Below, piece by piece: positions 53,151 through 64,000 of a DNA stretch of 64,000 nucleotides. Every line of letters starts with the position of its first letter. Within the stretch, counting starts at the first letter, position 1. The notes beneath the pieces are model-generated. The model was given only the letters and a program-made list of their open reading frames with translations, did not search any database and was not told where the DNA came from. The stretch comes from Aporrectodea caliginosa. Lineage: Eukaryota; Annelida; Clitellata; Crassiclitellata; Lumbricidae. The position numbers and the translations under genes were made by a program. Location: the NCBI GenBank assembly GCA_020284085.1, contig JACEVL010000083.1, positions 537,501-601,500 of the forward strand, in the 5' to 3' direction.

Positions 53151-54424
53151 AAAGAAATCTCCAGTTGATGGATGTCCTTTGTTATGTTTGTTCTTCAGCT
53201 GAAAGGTAGTCCACTTCAGTTAGAGAAGCATGCCTCCAAGGACTGAACGGAAATGTTGAATAACCATAATTCAGCATTTAAACTTAAATTTTGTTTAGAA
53301 TTTAGAATTCTAGGCCATACAGAGCAACAGGTAAGAGAACATTTTATTGTTGCGATTGCTTGTGTCATATTTGGATAAGGAGAGGCTTTATCTTGTCGAA
53401 AAGTTTAGATAACCTTTTTAGTCATCATGACATTTTTGATGAATACTTGATGTTATTTTTCATTTTTGCTCTCTCTGGTTTAATTTATAGCCAACACTGC
53501 ACACTCTAATCATCTAATGACACATGGTCACTGGCAGATTGATTCATCAGACTTACAATTCGTCTAAGCATCCTTTAATGAAACATAGTTCCCAGCAGGT
53601 GAATTGCTGTCAACACTTTCACCTATTAATAAATTCATTACCTTTACTTCCCATCAAACATCCCATGTTATCCCAACCAGAAATAAAGCATAAAACCTTA
53701 CCCTTAGGATTAATAAACAAACTGATGGTTGGTTTGGAAAAGAACTGTTCCACTAATTGTTTTTCTAAAAGTGTTTTCCACTGCGAAGCTACATAGACTT
53801 GCAGTATACCAGCAGTATTGGTGTACTGGCAGTCTGGTACGTATGATGGTTTAACACAGATGTCCATCCTTTTTTTTAAATGGACCATATCACCACTTCA
53901 GTTGAGATCTTGAACCCAAGAAACAACGTGACCATTATTTAAAAAATTACTCTCGTATTTACAAGTAATTCAGTTTCAGACTTGGCCAGAAGAAAGAATG
54001 CACAACTTTCTGATTGGTTTCTGAATAATCTGCAACTACCATACTTGTTTCTACTCACTTTCCTCATTTTGTTTATGGTATTAAGGAACTGATCCCTGCC
54101 TTGATTTTATCATGAGACCCAGATAGTTATTCCTGAAAACCAAAAGCACCATGCGTTTTAACGACTGAATTCTTAGTAAGTTTAATCAATAAAGCCTCAG
54201 TTGAGAAAGGCTGAGCAGGCCAGATGAAAGCAGTCAGCGGGTGGGTTGTGGCCCATGGGTTGGTCATGTGTCGAACAGCCCAGCTGGTGAAACAAAATTT
54301 TAAGCTTGCAATACCAGCAATTTTTTTTATTTTTTCACAACCTACTTCACCAACTTTGAGACACAATGTCACAAACAAATTCAATGTCATCATCAGTCAA
54401 CAGACCCTACAAAAGTGTTTGCCA

Positions 54425-54648
54425 TTAGTATTTGCCATGTCCCTTTGTAAGCAGGTTTTTTGGAAACCACTCTGGCCGTGGCTTGTCCATTTCGACTATG
54501 TATTTCCCTTCAAACATCTTTTTACTGTCCTCCTCTCCTTTGTAAACATACACCACCTCAGTTCGTGGAGTGTTATACAGTCGAGCCTCTGGATCCATCT
54601 TGGCTTGCATCACTTGTGTTTCTTCTTTAACTTTTTGGTAGCAGTTTC
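54425..54648 (-). CDS. MRPL32: MRPL32 exon 3
   Basis: Starts after TTGTTGTAG, supplies the fourth zinc cysteine (Asn-Cys-Tyr-Gln-Lys) and the metazoan extension with Thr-Glu-Val-Val-Tyr-Val-Tyr and Pro-Glu-Trp-Phe, ending Gly-His-Gly-Lys-Tyr before TAA. Confidence 0.95.
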
Positions 54649-57600
54649 CTACAACAAAACAAGGAATATCATTATTACACTCAATAATAAGAATAATAAT
54701 TTAATGACAGAAGCAGTTGAGAAGGGCATCATTTTGAGGAGAATTTACACTACTTGTTCAGTGGCATAACGAAGAGTGGCAACCACCCCCAGGTATGCAC
54801 AGTGGTGGGAGGGGGCAAATTAGCTTTCAGTGGTATTACTACACGACAGAAATTGTATTATTTTGTTCTTTAAATTTCTCTTTTCATATGTCAAAATTAT
54901 TTGCAAATTATGTTTCATTACTTATTACAGAGCAAAAAACCCCTGAATAAAATCTGGAACCCATACGATATTTGTAATTGTAAATAAAATATTACACACA
55001 CAGTACTATGATAAGAACGATTAAAAGCCAACCAGAAAATTAAAAAGGGGCACAGTAATTAAATCTCACCCCTCGGCACTGAAACCCTACATTATGCCGC
55101 TGTACTAGTTCAGACTAAATCAAAACAGTTTTTCGTTGCCATATACCAGAGTTGTATTGTCTCGAGACACTGTCTCGGTCTCGAGAGTCTCGAGACACGT
55201 TTTTTGATGTCTCGGTCTCGAACCCCACTGTCTCGGTCTCGGTCTCTAGATCATTTCTTGACTTTTTGGAAACTGTCTCGAAGCGAAAGTCTTGTCTTTT
55301 TGGAAACTGTCTCGAAGCGAAAGTCTGTATTTTGTTCGGAACTTCGTACAGTATTGCGCTATAAAATTGTCTTGTGCCGAACGGATAACTAGTTAATCGG
55401 AAGTGCCAAACAGACAGGAAGTTTTTAAATAGCGGTGTTTCTGGTATTAAGATTTAAGAGTATTGAAAAAAGCAGTCTTAAGTTTGCACTTTCAGTCCAA
55501 AATTTCCAAATATCTTAAAATGTCTCATAAAGAACCTGAAATCGTGAAATTTGCAATTACGCAGTTTGAAATCAATGAAAACCAAAAATAAATGGCATGA
55601 CGTTCGTCGTTTGTGTAAAGCCAACATAAGCGAAACGCTTGGAATAACATCTAGTTTCTCAAGGTGAGTGATGTGACTTATGTAGCAAAATCGCTAATAG
55701 GCCTAGGGCCTATATGGAATATTTGTTGGTTTAAATTTTAGAATCATTTAGAAGATTTCAGAATGGCCGAAATATTTAATTTCTTTATAGTTTATACAAT
55801 TCAGGTGATCGGCTGATTTCAATGACTTGACCCTTGTATTAGACTTCAAAAGTTGAGAAAAATTTTTCGGGACTTGGGTCCAATGTGCATTTCACTCGTT
55901 TTGAACTGTCTCGAACTGTCTTGGACCTGGTGTCTCGTCTCGGTCTCGGTCTTGGACCCCACTGTCTCGGTCTCGGACCCCACTGTCTCGGTCTCGAGTT
56001 TTTTGTCTCGTATACAAGTCTGCCATATACATGTCCCATGCTCACAGGTCTGTCAACTCCACCTCCCATTGCAGATAAGAGGAAAGCAACTATATATATC
56101 CATTATCTCCAAAATGAGACAACTGTAAATAGTTGCATACAGATATTGTAAGATATCTAAAATCAATCAAAATTGTTGTTAACTGATTAACTCAAATAAA
56201 ATCCATATTTTTTTCCAAATTGATTCTTATTTAAGTTGTCACTTGATCCAAGGTACGAATCAACATCCTCGCTTCACTCCTCATTTAGTTAAAGTCTCAT
56301 TCGTTTACATGTCTTAAAATTTAAAAATCCTAACCATTGTAAAACTTTCATATAATATAGCCACTACATCATTTCTCTAACAAATCAGTTTTCTCCAATG
56401 TCCCGTTCAAGCCTTAGGAATGCTCATCCTACTTCTCTGATCACTCACCATTGCCTACAGCCAAATATTTAAGTTTAATTAATAATAAGTCCACAATTGA
56501 TTTAGGCCAACTGAGCAAACAATTCACCAAGATGTGTTTTAGCCTCCTAGTCCTACAATTTGTCTACTCTTAAGAATTCCCGTAACTGATTACAGCTGCG
56601 GGGACTATAGATATTCTTATGCGATTGTAATTAATACCAATGAGTGTTACAAGACCTACCACATATAGTGTGAGCCTCATGCCAGTGGCCGCAGTCCAAA
56701 CATTCAACAATGTTCCTTTTTGGCGTCATTAAAGCACGGATCTTGGTACTGCCAAACTGCCTGGTGGCCCTTCGTTCCCTCGATCGACGATGTTTAGGAC
56801 ACGCTCCCCACAAAAAGCCATCAAACAGACCATCGAGCAATGAACCCGGCTGGGTACGCAGGTCTGAGTCCGATCTCTCAGACGATGGACAGACGTCAAG
56901 TGCAAGGGCTGGATAACCTGTAAAATTTCCAGTGGTCAAAGTAAAAAATCTCAGAATACAGAAATTTCAAAAATCAATCAGTTTTCTGACGACAACCAAA
57001 TTCATAAATGAAACTAAAAGTTTACACAAAAAATTAGAAATATGAAGCAACTATATTTCACAGATCATGTCAAAGATGACAACCGTGACAGTAAATGGGA
57101 AGACAGGTCACATCACTCTATTCAAGTCAACCCGAATCCCCGGAACCCGAATACGATGAAAATAGACAAAGGCCCGATTTCCCGAAAACAGTTTTCTAGA
57201 AAACGGCTGAACTCCAGAAGGCTATTCAGAGTTAAATTGTAAACATGACAAAGACCTAGCGTGGCTGGCAAGCCTTTAGTATCGGGGCTGAAGGACATAG
57301 TGCGTACGTTTCCTGGTGTCGTGAGTGTCGGTTATGGTCAGGGTTAGTGTCGTCATTAGAAAACCTGGTACCGTCCGGCGTCAGCGCAGCATGCCCAAAG
57401 ATGCTGTATAAATCCTTCAGTCCACGATACTATAAGTTTGCCGCGTGGCTTTGATGTAAGCAGTGTCATCACATTCGGATAATCGCATTTCGGCGATTCG
57501 GGTATACCCTGTTTCAGCTGTCCTTGCAAGAAAGCAGGTTGTTTGACTTTATTTAAATAGAAATCAAAGTCAACATTATACAGAAATAATTAAACACAAG

Positions 57601-57711
57601 CAACTCAATTACAAAATGTTTACCTGGATATCCAGAATCGAGAAACTGCACAACCGTTTTATGTGCCTCTTTTATAATGTTGCCAACCCTGACGAGAAAA
57701 AACCTCGCCAT
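54425..57711 (-). CDS. MRPL32: Mitochondrial large-subunit ribosomal protein bL32m
   Basis: Component of the mitochondrial 39S subunit near the peptidyl-transferase region. Join on the minus strand: 57711-57624, 56917-56660, 54648-54425; 570 bases, 189 residues (human 188). Borders are GT/AG and both joins complete glycine codons. The first 30 residues (Met-Ala-Arg-Phe-Phe-Leu-Val-Arg-Val) suit a mitochondrial presequence; in mammals and yeast the precursor is trimmed by the m-AAA protease. The bacterial-type core has Pro-Lys-His-Arg-Arg-Ser and a zinc site Cys102-x2-Cys105-x9-Cys115-x2-Cys118, the exact spacing in human MRPL32. The C-terminus Pro-Arg-Pro-Glu-Trp-Phe-Pro-Lys-Asn matches the family. 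Both introns are repeat-laden; the second holds two hAT-like elements. Confidence 0.96.
54759..55102. mobile_element. hAT-like MITE, 344 bp, in MRPL32 intron 2
   Basis: Ends CAGTGGCATAACGA and ATTATGCCGCTG, flanks TACTTGTT and TACTAGTT (7/8 duplication at 54,751-54,758 and 55,103-55,110). Confidence 0.85.
55147..56022. mobile_element. hAT-like element, 876 bp, with GTCTCG arrays
   Basis: Ends CAGAGTTGTATTGTCTCGAG and GTCTCGTATACAAGTCTG, exact target duplication CCATATAC (55,139-55,146, 56,023-56,030). Both subterminal regions carry (GTCTCG)n and a GACCCCACTGTCTCGGTCTC-like block in the same orientation. Confidence 0.93.
56660..56917 (-). CDS. MRPL32: MRPL32 exon 2
   Basis: Codes Ser-Leu-Leu-Asp-Gly-Leu-Phe, Pro-Lys-His-Arg-Arg and the first three zinc cysteines. 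The second zinc knuckle is split by intron 2 after its first cysteine. Donor GTAGGT. Confidence 0.95.
57123..57515. mobile_element. Family B element interrupted by family A
   Basis: Starts near CAACCCGAATCCCCGG and ends near GGCGATTCGGGTATACCC. Its left inner part matches the reverse complement of 51,340-51,420. The outer termini are decayed and boundaries approximate. It lies just downstream, in the gene's sense, of MRPL32 exon 1. Confidence 0.75.
57267..57442. mobile_element. Family A element nested in family B
   Basis: Ends GGCAAGCCTTTAGTATCGG and CGATACTATAAGTTTGCC, exact target duplication GCGTGGCT (57,259-57,266, 57,443-57,450). 176 bp, same family as 51,086-51,585. Confidence 0.93.
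57624..57711 (-). CDS. MRPL32: MRPL32 exon 1
   Basis: From ATG through Phe-Leu-Asp-Ser-Gly-Tyr-Pro, then a split glycine codon and GTAAAC. Basic, hydrophobic and free of acidic residues in the first 15 positions. Confidence 0.92.
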
Positions 57712-57951
57712 GTTGCCAAAAATCCCTTGGGCGATAATACAGGTTTCTTGTGCACATCAAGGAGAGCAAAATATAAGAGTATGACATAGCAGGCTCTGGA
57801 GTATGACGCCTCTGGCGACTGCAACTGTACAAAATAATGTAACCTACTATAAAATAATGTAAAATATCATTATTTATTTGTGCCACACCACAGTATAAAA
57901 GTAATGTAATTATACTGTGGCTACACTAAGGCTACGCTAGAGAACTACATG
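57712..57951 (-). promoter_or_regulatory. Presumed MRPL32 upstream region
   Basis: Only position supports this: it lies before the MRPL32 start and no core promoter element can be named with confidence. Confidence 0.25.
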
Positions 57952-58440
57952 AGGGTCCGATAGCGCATTGGATAACACACTGGCATAGAGAGCGAGAGGT
58001 ACCGAGTTAGAGTCCCGTAGAGCGGACGTGCTTTGTAGGCTGCTATTATATAGCGCCGTGTATTGCAGGCTGTCTGTTCTGTAGACTTTTAGTAGTTAAG
58101 ATTTATGTCTTCTGTCATTCTCCTGCGCCCACGCTCACATAACCGTGTTCTCCCTAGATTTGATTCCCTTATAATTACCAGGCATGGCTTCTTAGCTAGG
58201 ATGTTGTACAGTTAGACATCTGTTTTCTAGTTGACTTAATTTTCCTCTAATTGTCGTTTTCTTTGTACATAAATTTCTGACTTTGTATGTAAAGCGCTGA
58301 GCGTTTGCTTGCGTTTAATAAAGAACATTCTTACTTACTTACTTACTTAATTATTGTGTTCTTGTGAATTGTTTAATTGTATAACATGTAGGCTAAATGT
58401 ACAGCGCAGTGCGTTTGTCAGGCGCTTGATTAATAATTGT
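57952..58440 (+). mobile_element. Family C SINE split by a second retroelement
   Basis: The head CCGATAGCGCATTGGATAAC and body match 18,709. At about 58,105 it is broken by a CTTA-tailed retroelement end (GCGTTTAATAAAGAACATTC then CTTA repeats to about 58,350). The SINE body resumes with ATGTACAGCGCAGTGCGTTT. Confidence 0.78.
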
Positions 58441-58848
58441 ACGGATTGTAGGCCTATAAGCCTACCAGTCTCAAGCCTAAATAAAGGAAAGCAAAACCAC
58501 GATGCAAAGCCAGCTACGTCTACGGTTTTAGTTTCTAAGTTGAAATTGTGTTGGATCGTTTTCTGACGACGCCTTCGTTGCATCAACGCTGATGTGCGTC
58601 ATTAGCATAACTCAGGACGAGTCTTCTGTTGATTCGGTGTCCTCTGAATGTTTCACGAGTCCGAAATTACCACACAGTGAGCCCAGCTGTGTGGTAATAT
58701 TATAATAATTATATATATGCAATGCACTTAATGTGAAGATACGCAAAATTAATATACTAAGTGTATTCGTGCGATGGCGCACAAAATATAGGCCTTAGCA
58801 TACATAATCGAGTCATGATCGAGTTCGTGTTATAAACGGGTTCACGCC

Positions 58849-59098
58849 CAGTGGCGTAACGAGGGGAGGGCAGGGGGCGGCCGCCCCGGGCGCAGGACGG
58901 GGGGGGCGCAAAATTAGGTCTGAAAATGTGTTTTTGTTAAAGAAATCATTTAAAAATAGAAAAATTGTAAAAAAAGTAACCTTTTGTACGTGAGAAAAAG
59001 CAAAAAAAAAAAAAAAAGTCATCAGAAATTTTGAGAAAAAATTTTCAGGAAATTCTTGCCCCCGGGCGCACGAACCCGAACCCCTAGTTACGCCACTG
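58849..59098. mobile_element. hAT-like MITE, 250 bp
   Basis: Ends CAGTGGCGTAACGAGG and CTAGTTACGCCACTG, exact target duplication TTCACGCC (58,841-58,848, 59,099-59,106), poly(A) run inside. Confidence 0.95.
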
Positions 59099-59308
59099 TT
59101 CACGCCTTCTATGGTGTGTTATAATGACTGGTATACGTACAGATATAGGCTCTACTTCTGTTTAACAACGCTGCGTCATAGCGAAGACGATTAGCACGTT
59201 GCCCTCCTCGTTTTTTGCGCTTGAGACTGGCACCAAATGAAAACCGGTAGTGGCGAAGTTTATTAGGCTATGGGCTATGGCGGATGGCAGATACAGTCAT
59301 AATATTAT

Positions 59309-59474
59309 CATAGGCGTAGCTACATTGAGGCACGAGGAGGCAATTGCCTCCTCTTGCTTTTTTTATAGCCTATACTGCATGGAACTTCTATTTACCAAGT
59401 ACCCAAATGACCAGGATTTTGCCAATAGTCTGTGAAGTTGCCTCCTCTTGAATTTAGGTCTCGTTACGCGCCTG
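59309..59474. mobile_element. hAT-like MITE, 166 bp
   Basis: Ends CATAGGCGTAGCTAC and CTCGTTACGCGCCTG, exact target duplication AATATTAT (59,301-59,308, 59,475-59,482). Related to 9,518-9,639. Confidence 0.88.
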
Positions 59475-59694
59475 AATATTATTATGTACATATATTTGGT
59501 TATGTATGCGCGCGTGTTTGTGTGTGTAGGTAATATAGGGCATAATGCTCTGCGTGCAGGCGGACAGTTGAACAGTTCAGAACCGACTGCTATTTGATAG
59601 CTTATATTATACGGAGGCTGACTCCAATACTTTCAAGTTTAAATGTAGGTTTCACGGCTCGACGATAAGAAATCCGTGTCTCTTTGTGTCCTTC

Positions 59695-59844
59695 TATCTG
59701 TCTATATCTGCCTCTGTCTGTCTGTCTGTCTGTCTCTCTCTGTGTGTCTGTCCCTCCCCTCCCTATCTCTGTTTCTCCCTATCTCTCCTCTCTGGCTCTA
59801 TATATACATATATATCTATGCATAAATTGTAATATATGCATATA

Positions 59845-59895
<51 letters not shown>
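59695..59895. repeat. (TCTG)/(TC) and (TA)n simple repeats
   Basis: TCTG/TC-rich part to about 59,790, then a TA array at 59,846-59,892. Confidence 0.93.
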
Positions 59896-61689
59896 AGGCT
59901 CACCTAACCATTTAAAGGTTATCAAAGCCTGTAAGAAATTCCTTAGACAGTAAGCGGGGTGGTGGTTGAGGCTTTGTTAGTTTGGCGCCTTAGTAGCCTG
60001 CAACTGGGCCTTCGCTCATTGGACGGAGCAAGCGGCAGTTACTGCTCAGCCTAAGCGTAGGTGCGTGTGCGTGTGGGGTGTGCTTGGCGTCTCTGCTTAC
60101 CAGGGCGTACCGTCATTCGCTCAGATGCCCAGCATAAATTTTTAGCGAATCTAGGCCGCCTACCGTTACGATAGGCTCTGCCTGTGGTGGGTGAGATAGT
60201 CCCTCCCTACCTGTGATTACGTCGACTTCATACAGGTGAAACGTTCTGTCAGCGACGTTTTGATGGATTGATTATTGAGCTGTATTGCTTTGCCAAGGAG
60301 TATCGATCACCTGCACGTTTGACAGTAATCCGCGCGAATTTTTTTTAATTAGCCAATGTTTTAAACTTCTGACTCATCATCGATCTGCGGTGGATTTATT
60401 AATTAATAGCGGAGTGTTAATTGTATGTGTGTGATGACCAATTAATTTGTTGTTTCAAGAACCCAATCGGCCGGAATCGATCTGATAACGTCGAAAATCA
60501 AGTAGCAGTCATTTATTTCGTCACGAGGTGACTTACCTGTGTGGTTGATGCTGATTAAAATTTAAAAGACGACGTACACGTCATCAGTTAAATTCTTTAG
60601 GCCTACGAAGGAATGACAACATCAGAGTGACAAAAGGTATTGTTTTTATTGGGGAGTGTTTAGGCGTTTCAACCTGTCGGATTGTGTGCCAAGTAAGTAG
60701 GTAAGTATTAATAATGTTAATATCTTATACCTAAACCTGAGTAAGCAAAGGCAGCTGACCCCTTTTGTTACATTACTGTTCATCATTTTTTTTGTATTTT
60801 TGTTAGGTTATGTATTATGTTGCATGTTGTGTTGTAATCTGTTGTCTTTATATGAAACTGCTGTTGTGTGATGTAAGGGACAAATCCCAGTCCTAGGATT
60901 TTACTAATATTGAGGTACTTCAGTGTGCCTTTTTAAACCTGCTGTGAACTAAGGAGTTACTCGAGATCCATGCAAGGCTTCTGTCTTGGAGAACATTGAG
61001 CCCAAACACTGTAATACGGTGGTTACAGTATTAATATGTTGGCTGCCATGATTAACATGTTTAAGGCTTGCTTGGGATAGGATCCAGATTTACATTACAT
61101 TACAGTGTGTTGCTGAGCTTACCTTTTAGTTTAGACACTTTACATTACATTCTTCAAACCTTTTAGCTGTTGTGATTGATAGCTGAGATGTTGACCTTTT
61201 TCTCTGCACATTACAATTTGTCACCTAAAATTGAGGTTTGGCTAGTGTCATGCAGCCTGTAGCGAAAGATTGTCCCCTTGTTGGAGTTTATGTGTAATCA
61301 TGAAGCAACTACCATGATTTCTTACCTTTTAGTTTAGATCTAGAGAGGATATATTTTTCATATGGGAAATTATTTTTCAGCACTGTTGCAGTTAGCAGTA
61401 GTGGCAAGTGGTCCATAGACGTGCTAAGGTGTCAGCTGGTTTTGTATTAATAATCATAGACTGTTTTTATGGATGTATGCTAATGTGTCATCTGGTTTTG
61501 AGTTAGTAAGCTTCTGCTTGTTGTGCGTAATACTGAATTTTTATTGCTGTTTGCTATTCTGTCAAGCTAGTACCGTATAGTATTAATAATCATTTGGGAG
61601 CTGTAAGACTGAATTTTATTGACTGCTTCTTGACCTATCATAGGCAGTACATTCTTGACCTCATTTAGAAATTGTCTAAGTTGAGAAAG
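59896..61689. other. Upstream region of the ankyrin gene
   Basis: No coding segment recognised. A non-coding first exon is expected somewhere here because the coding exon begins four bases after an acceptor; I cannot place it. A less AT-rich part lies at 59,950-60,240. Confidence 0.4.
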
Positions 61690-62060
61690 TAGATGTTGTC
61701 AGCAAATATTTTATCTACTGCTTTTACTTACTTGACATTACATACTTCAAATCACACACTTCAATACTTTTTGATTTCATCTGTACATTACTTATTTTAT
61801 ATTACACACTTTACACTACATACTGCGCATTACATAGGTTACATTACATCGGCATATATATTTACATTAAACACTACATTACATGACACTGCTTTTACTT
61901 ACTTTACATTATAATACTTCAAATTACACTTTATATACCTTTTATCTATACATTACATACTTTATATTACACACTTTGCACTACATATTGTACATTACAA
62001 ATGTTACATTACCAGTACATATTTTACATTACACACTACATTGGAGCTATCTGTAGATTA
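61690..62060. repeat. Degenerate ACATTACA-rich array
   Basis: Imperfect CATTACATACTTTACATTAC-type words over about 370 bases. The same words recur at 63,100-63,170, on the other side of the ankyrin exon. Confidence 0.85.
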
Positions 62061-62263
62061 CATAATTTACATTTGTAGCAATCTGTGGACACAGCGGAGT
62101 GAAAGTTTCTGGCAAGTATTAAAACAGGATGATGCCAGTCTAGTGTGGGATTTGAGATAACGGGTCTTATAGATGGTGGCCACCTCTCAGCCATCTAACC
62201 AGGTGGGATTGCAGAATTTCAAATGTTAACATAAATTTCTGATTGTTTTCTTTTTCCAGCAAC

Positions 62264-63059
62264 ATGAGTGAACGTAGCTCGCACATCTCTGAGTCGATGC
62301 TGGTTAACCAGAAACAACTGAACGACGATCTGCTCGACTTGCACGAAGCTGTCTTAGACGAAAACGCAGACAACGTGAAGGACGTTATCCGACGGTGGCA
62401 GGCAAGTGGCCTTTGTGTTCCAGAACTACTCCATAAGGAGATTGAGCTTGAGCCAACAGAGGATGACCACAAGCTGAATCGGTTGCCTCTCAGTGCGTTA
62501 CACCGGGCTGCACTTGGCGATTCCGAAAGCATTCTAAGCTTTCTGTTGACCTGCCAAGACGACAAAAATGTCAATCCTAATCTGCCCCTTTCAAACGAGG
62601 GTTTCATGCCACTTCACGTTTCGGCCATAGCTGGGTCTACTGTGACGGCTAATTACTTGGCATCGAACGGAGCCTGTGTGACTTCCTGTGATGTTTATGG
62701 TCGGATACCGCTACATCTTGCGGCATGGCACAGACAGACTGACCTCCTGAAGGTCCTTGTGGTCAAGGGATCATCCATTGATGCCACAGATGATGCTGGG
62801 GAAACCCCGTTGCACCAGGCTGCTGAGGCTGGCTCCAAAGAAGCTGCAACCTTCCTCATCAGTCGCCAGGGAAAGGTGGATGCGGTGGATAAAATCGGAC
62901 AGACTCCGTTACATAAGGCAGCCGGAGGAGGTCATGTTGACATCCTACAACTACTGATAAACAGAGGAGCAATAGTTAACTGTACAGACAATTATGGTTA
63001 TTCACCGCTACACGAAGCCATTGGGTACAAGAGAAGAGAACAACCTGAAACAAAAACAG
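62264..63059 (+). CDS. Ankyrin-repeat protein, first coding exon (partial gene)
   Basis: ATG lies four bases after TTTTTCCAG. The exon codes 265 residues plus one base before GTAAGA, so the protein continues in an exon not identified here. Residues 1-72 are mostly helical and acidic with no clear domain. From about 73 come ankyrin units: Ser-Ala-Leu-His-Arg-Ala-Ala, Met-Pro-Leu-His-Val-Ser-Ala (115), Ile-Pro-Leu-His-Leu-Ala-Ala (148), Thr-Pro-Leu-His-Gln-Ala-Ala (181), Thr-Pro-Leu-His-Lys-Ala-Ala (214) and Ser-Pro-Leu-His-Glu-Ala (247). The last ends in Lys-Arg-Arg-Glu. Ankyrin repeats bind proteins, so no specific function follows. No signal peptide or membrane segment is seen. Confidence 0.9.
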
Positions 63060-64000
63060 GTAAGACAAATCAGAATCTAGTACTGAAGTGATGTAAAGTA
63101 TGCAATGTAAAGTTAAATTACATGCTTTACATTACAAACATTACATTACATGCTTTACACTTAATTTATAATAGTTACTGACATATATAAATGATGGAAC
63201 TATCAAGCATGGTCAGTATTTCTTGCAGCATTACACATCTATGTGTATTGGAACATTTACTTAATGTCCTTTTAAGAACCACTCAGAAATGGTAAAACCT
63301 AATAAGAATAACCAGGTTGGTTAAGAAAAAAATAAATCATATTCACCTGTTCATTTTGGGATGTGCAAGAGTCCATTGATTGACATGTTGGACTGTCAAC
63401 CCAAAGGGAGTTGAAAACCCACCAGGGCAGGATGATTTGTTTCAAGATTTCACCTTCACTTGCACCTCACAGCGAACTCAGCTCTAAATGAATACACTGA
63501 CCATGTACTTTCAATATCGGGTAGTGAGGGATAGAGCTGGCCACTGCCCTCATATGCTGAGGTTAAGAAAACGAGGTTGCTAATAATCATTGCCATGGCT
63601 GCCTCTTGGGCTGTAGCTTAAGGGACTGCTCAAAATTCTAAAAATCAACCAGGAAACATTTCATAATGCTCATAGAAGTAAGATTGAATTGGATCAACGA
63701 AGTAAGGGTATTATATTAATTCTGTTTTGTTGTAAATAACAACTATAGAGCCATTTGGTTATCACTAGTTTGTTAGCAAACGAAGCATCACATTTAGTTT
63801 ATTTTATTCATCATTGATATTGTAAGTTTTTAAAATTCATGTGGCCATGTTTTACTACTAATATTGACAAGACAATGTGTGTCCAAGGCACCACTTAAGT
63901 TACCTGCAGTGTTCTAAATATTGCCAAGTACAAACACGCAATTGCATGCATCATAAGCGAGTTCTATCCTAGTTTTATGTTCTGTGCTCTTCATATCATA
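63060..64000. other. Intron of the ankyrin gene (presumed)
   Basis: Starts with the donor and ACATTACA words to about 63,170; no exon recognised to the window end. A degenerate tRNA-like B box (AGTTGAAAACCC near 63,410) hints at an old SINE. Confidence 0.5.

Larger units (their letters stand above)
51773..54424. other. Intergenic between tetraspanin and MRPL32
   Basis: No gene seen. Upstream region of the tetraspanin gene at its left end. Contains the repeats at 52,305, 52,788 and 52,880. Confidence 0.5.

Noticed and set aside
54224..54769. 181-codon plus-strand open frame
   Set aside because: Antisense to MRPL32 exon 3, no family features.
62167..62607. 146-codon minus-strand frame
   Set aside because: Antisense shadow of the ankyrin exon.

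Overview
The window looks like nuclear DNA of a marine invertebrate animal. All protein genes are split by introns with GT/AG borders, the predicted proteins match animal families (glutamate decarboxylase, a TSPAN13/31-type tetraspanin, mitochondrial ribosomal protein L32, ankyrin repeats), and introns are packed with microsatellites, tRNA-headed SINEs, non-LTR retrotransposon tails and short hAT-like DNA transposons. The dispersed palindromic word TAGGCCTA and the gene content suggest an invertebrate deuterostome such as an echinoderm; that placement is inference, not proof.

Layout. 1-3.1 kb: a roughly 0.83-kb long inverted repeat around the frameshifted remains of a transposon-associated gene, continuing into a 160-bp tandem array. 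3.7-24.9 kb (+): a glutamate decarboxylase (GAD) gene. Twelve exons from 8,197 to 24,929 join in frame to 487 residues and include the Asn-Pro-His-Lys cofactor site; two further exons at 3,709 and 6,036 are phase-compatible candidates for the N-terminal region. 25.2-30.2 kb: minisatellites, SINEs and a 951-bp hAT-like element with a retrotransposon fragment inside it. 30.9-33.1 kb (+): a three-exon gene for a small predicted secreted protein with a dense cysteine cluster, of no family I recognise. 33.5-41 kb: one short transposon, one reverse fragment of a LINE, and otherwise AT-rich DNA that may include long 3' UTR of the next gene.

41.1-51.8 kb (-): a tetraspanin gene of the TSPAN13/31 type. 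It has two mutually exclusive candidate last exons, each adding exactly 24 residues, and both keep an Arg-Tyr-Arg-Asn-Gln-Lys-Asp-Pro tail. 54.4-57.7 kb (-): a complete three-exon MRPL32 gene (189 residues) with a four-cysteine zinc site. 62.3-63.1 kb (+): the first coding exon of an ankyrin-repeat protein that continues past the part I can resolve.

The genes do not form a pathway: GAD makes GABA, the tetraspanin organises membranes, MRPL32 belongs to the mitochondrial large ribosomal subunit. What ties the window together is how mobile and tandem DNA has reshaped the genes. Two GAD 5' splice sites have been copied by tandem duplication, simple repeats sit directly beside splice sites, and 15 short elements (13 with exact or near-exact 8-bp target duplications, one decayed without a convincing duplication, one with termini too decayed to align) lie in introns and intergenic DNA, including two families nested inside one another in opposite order at 51 kb and 57 kb.
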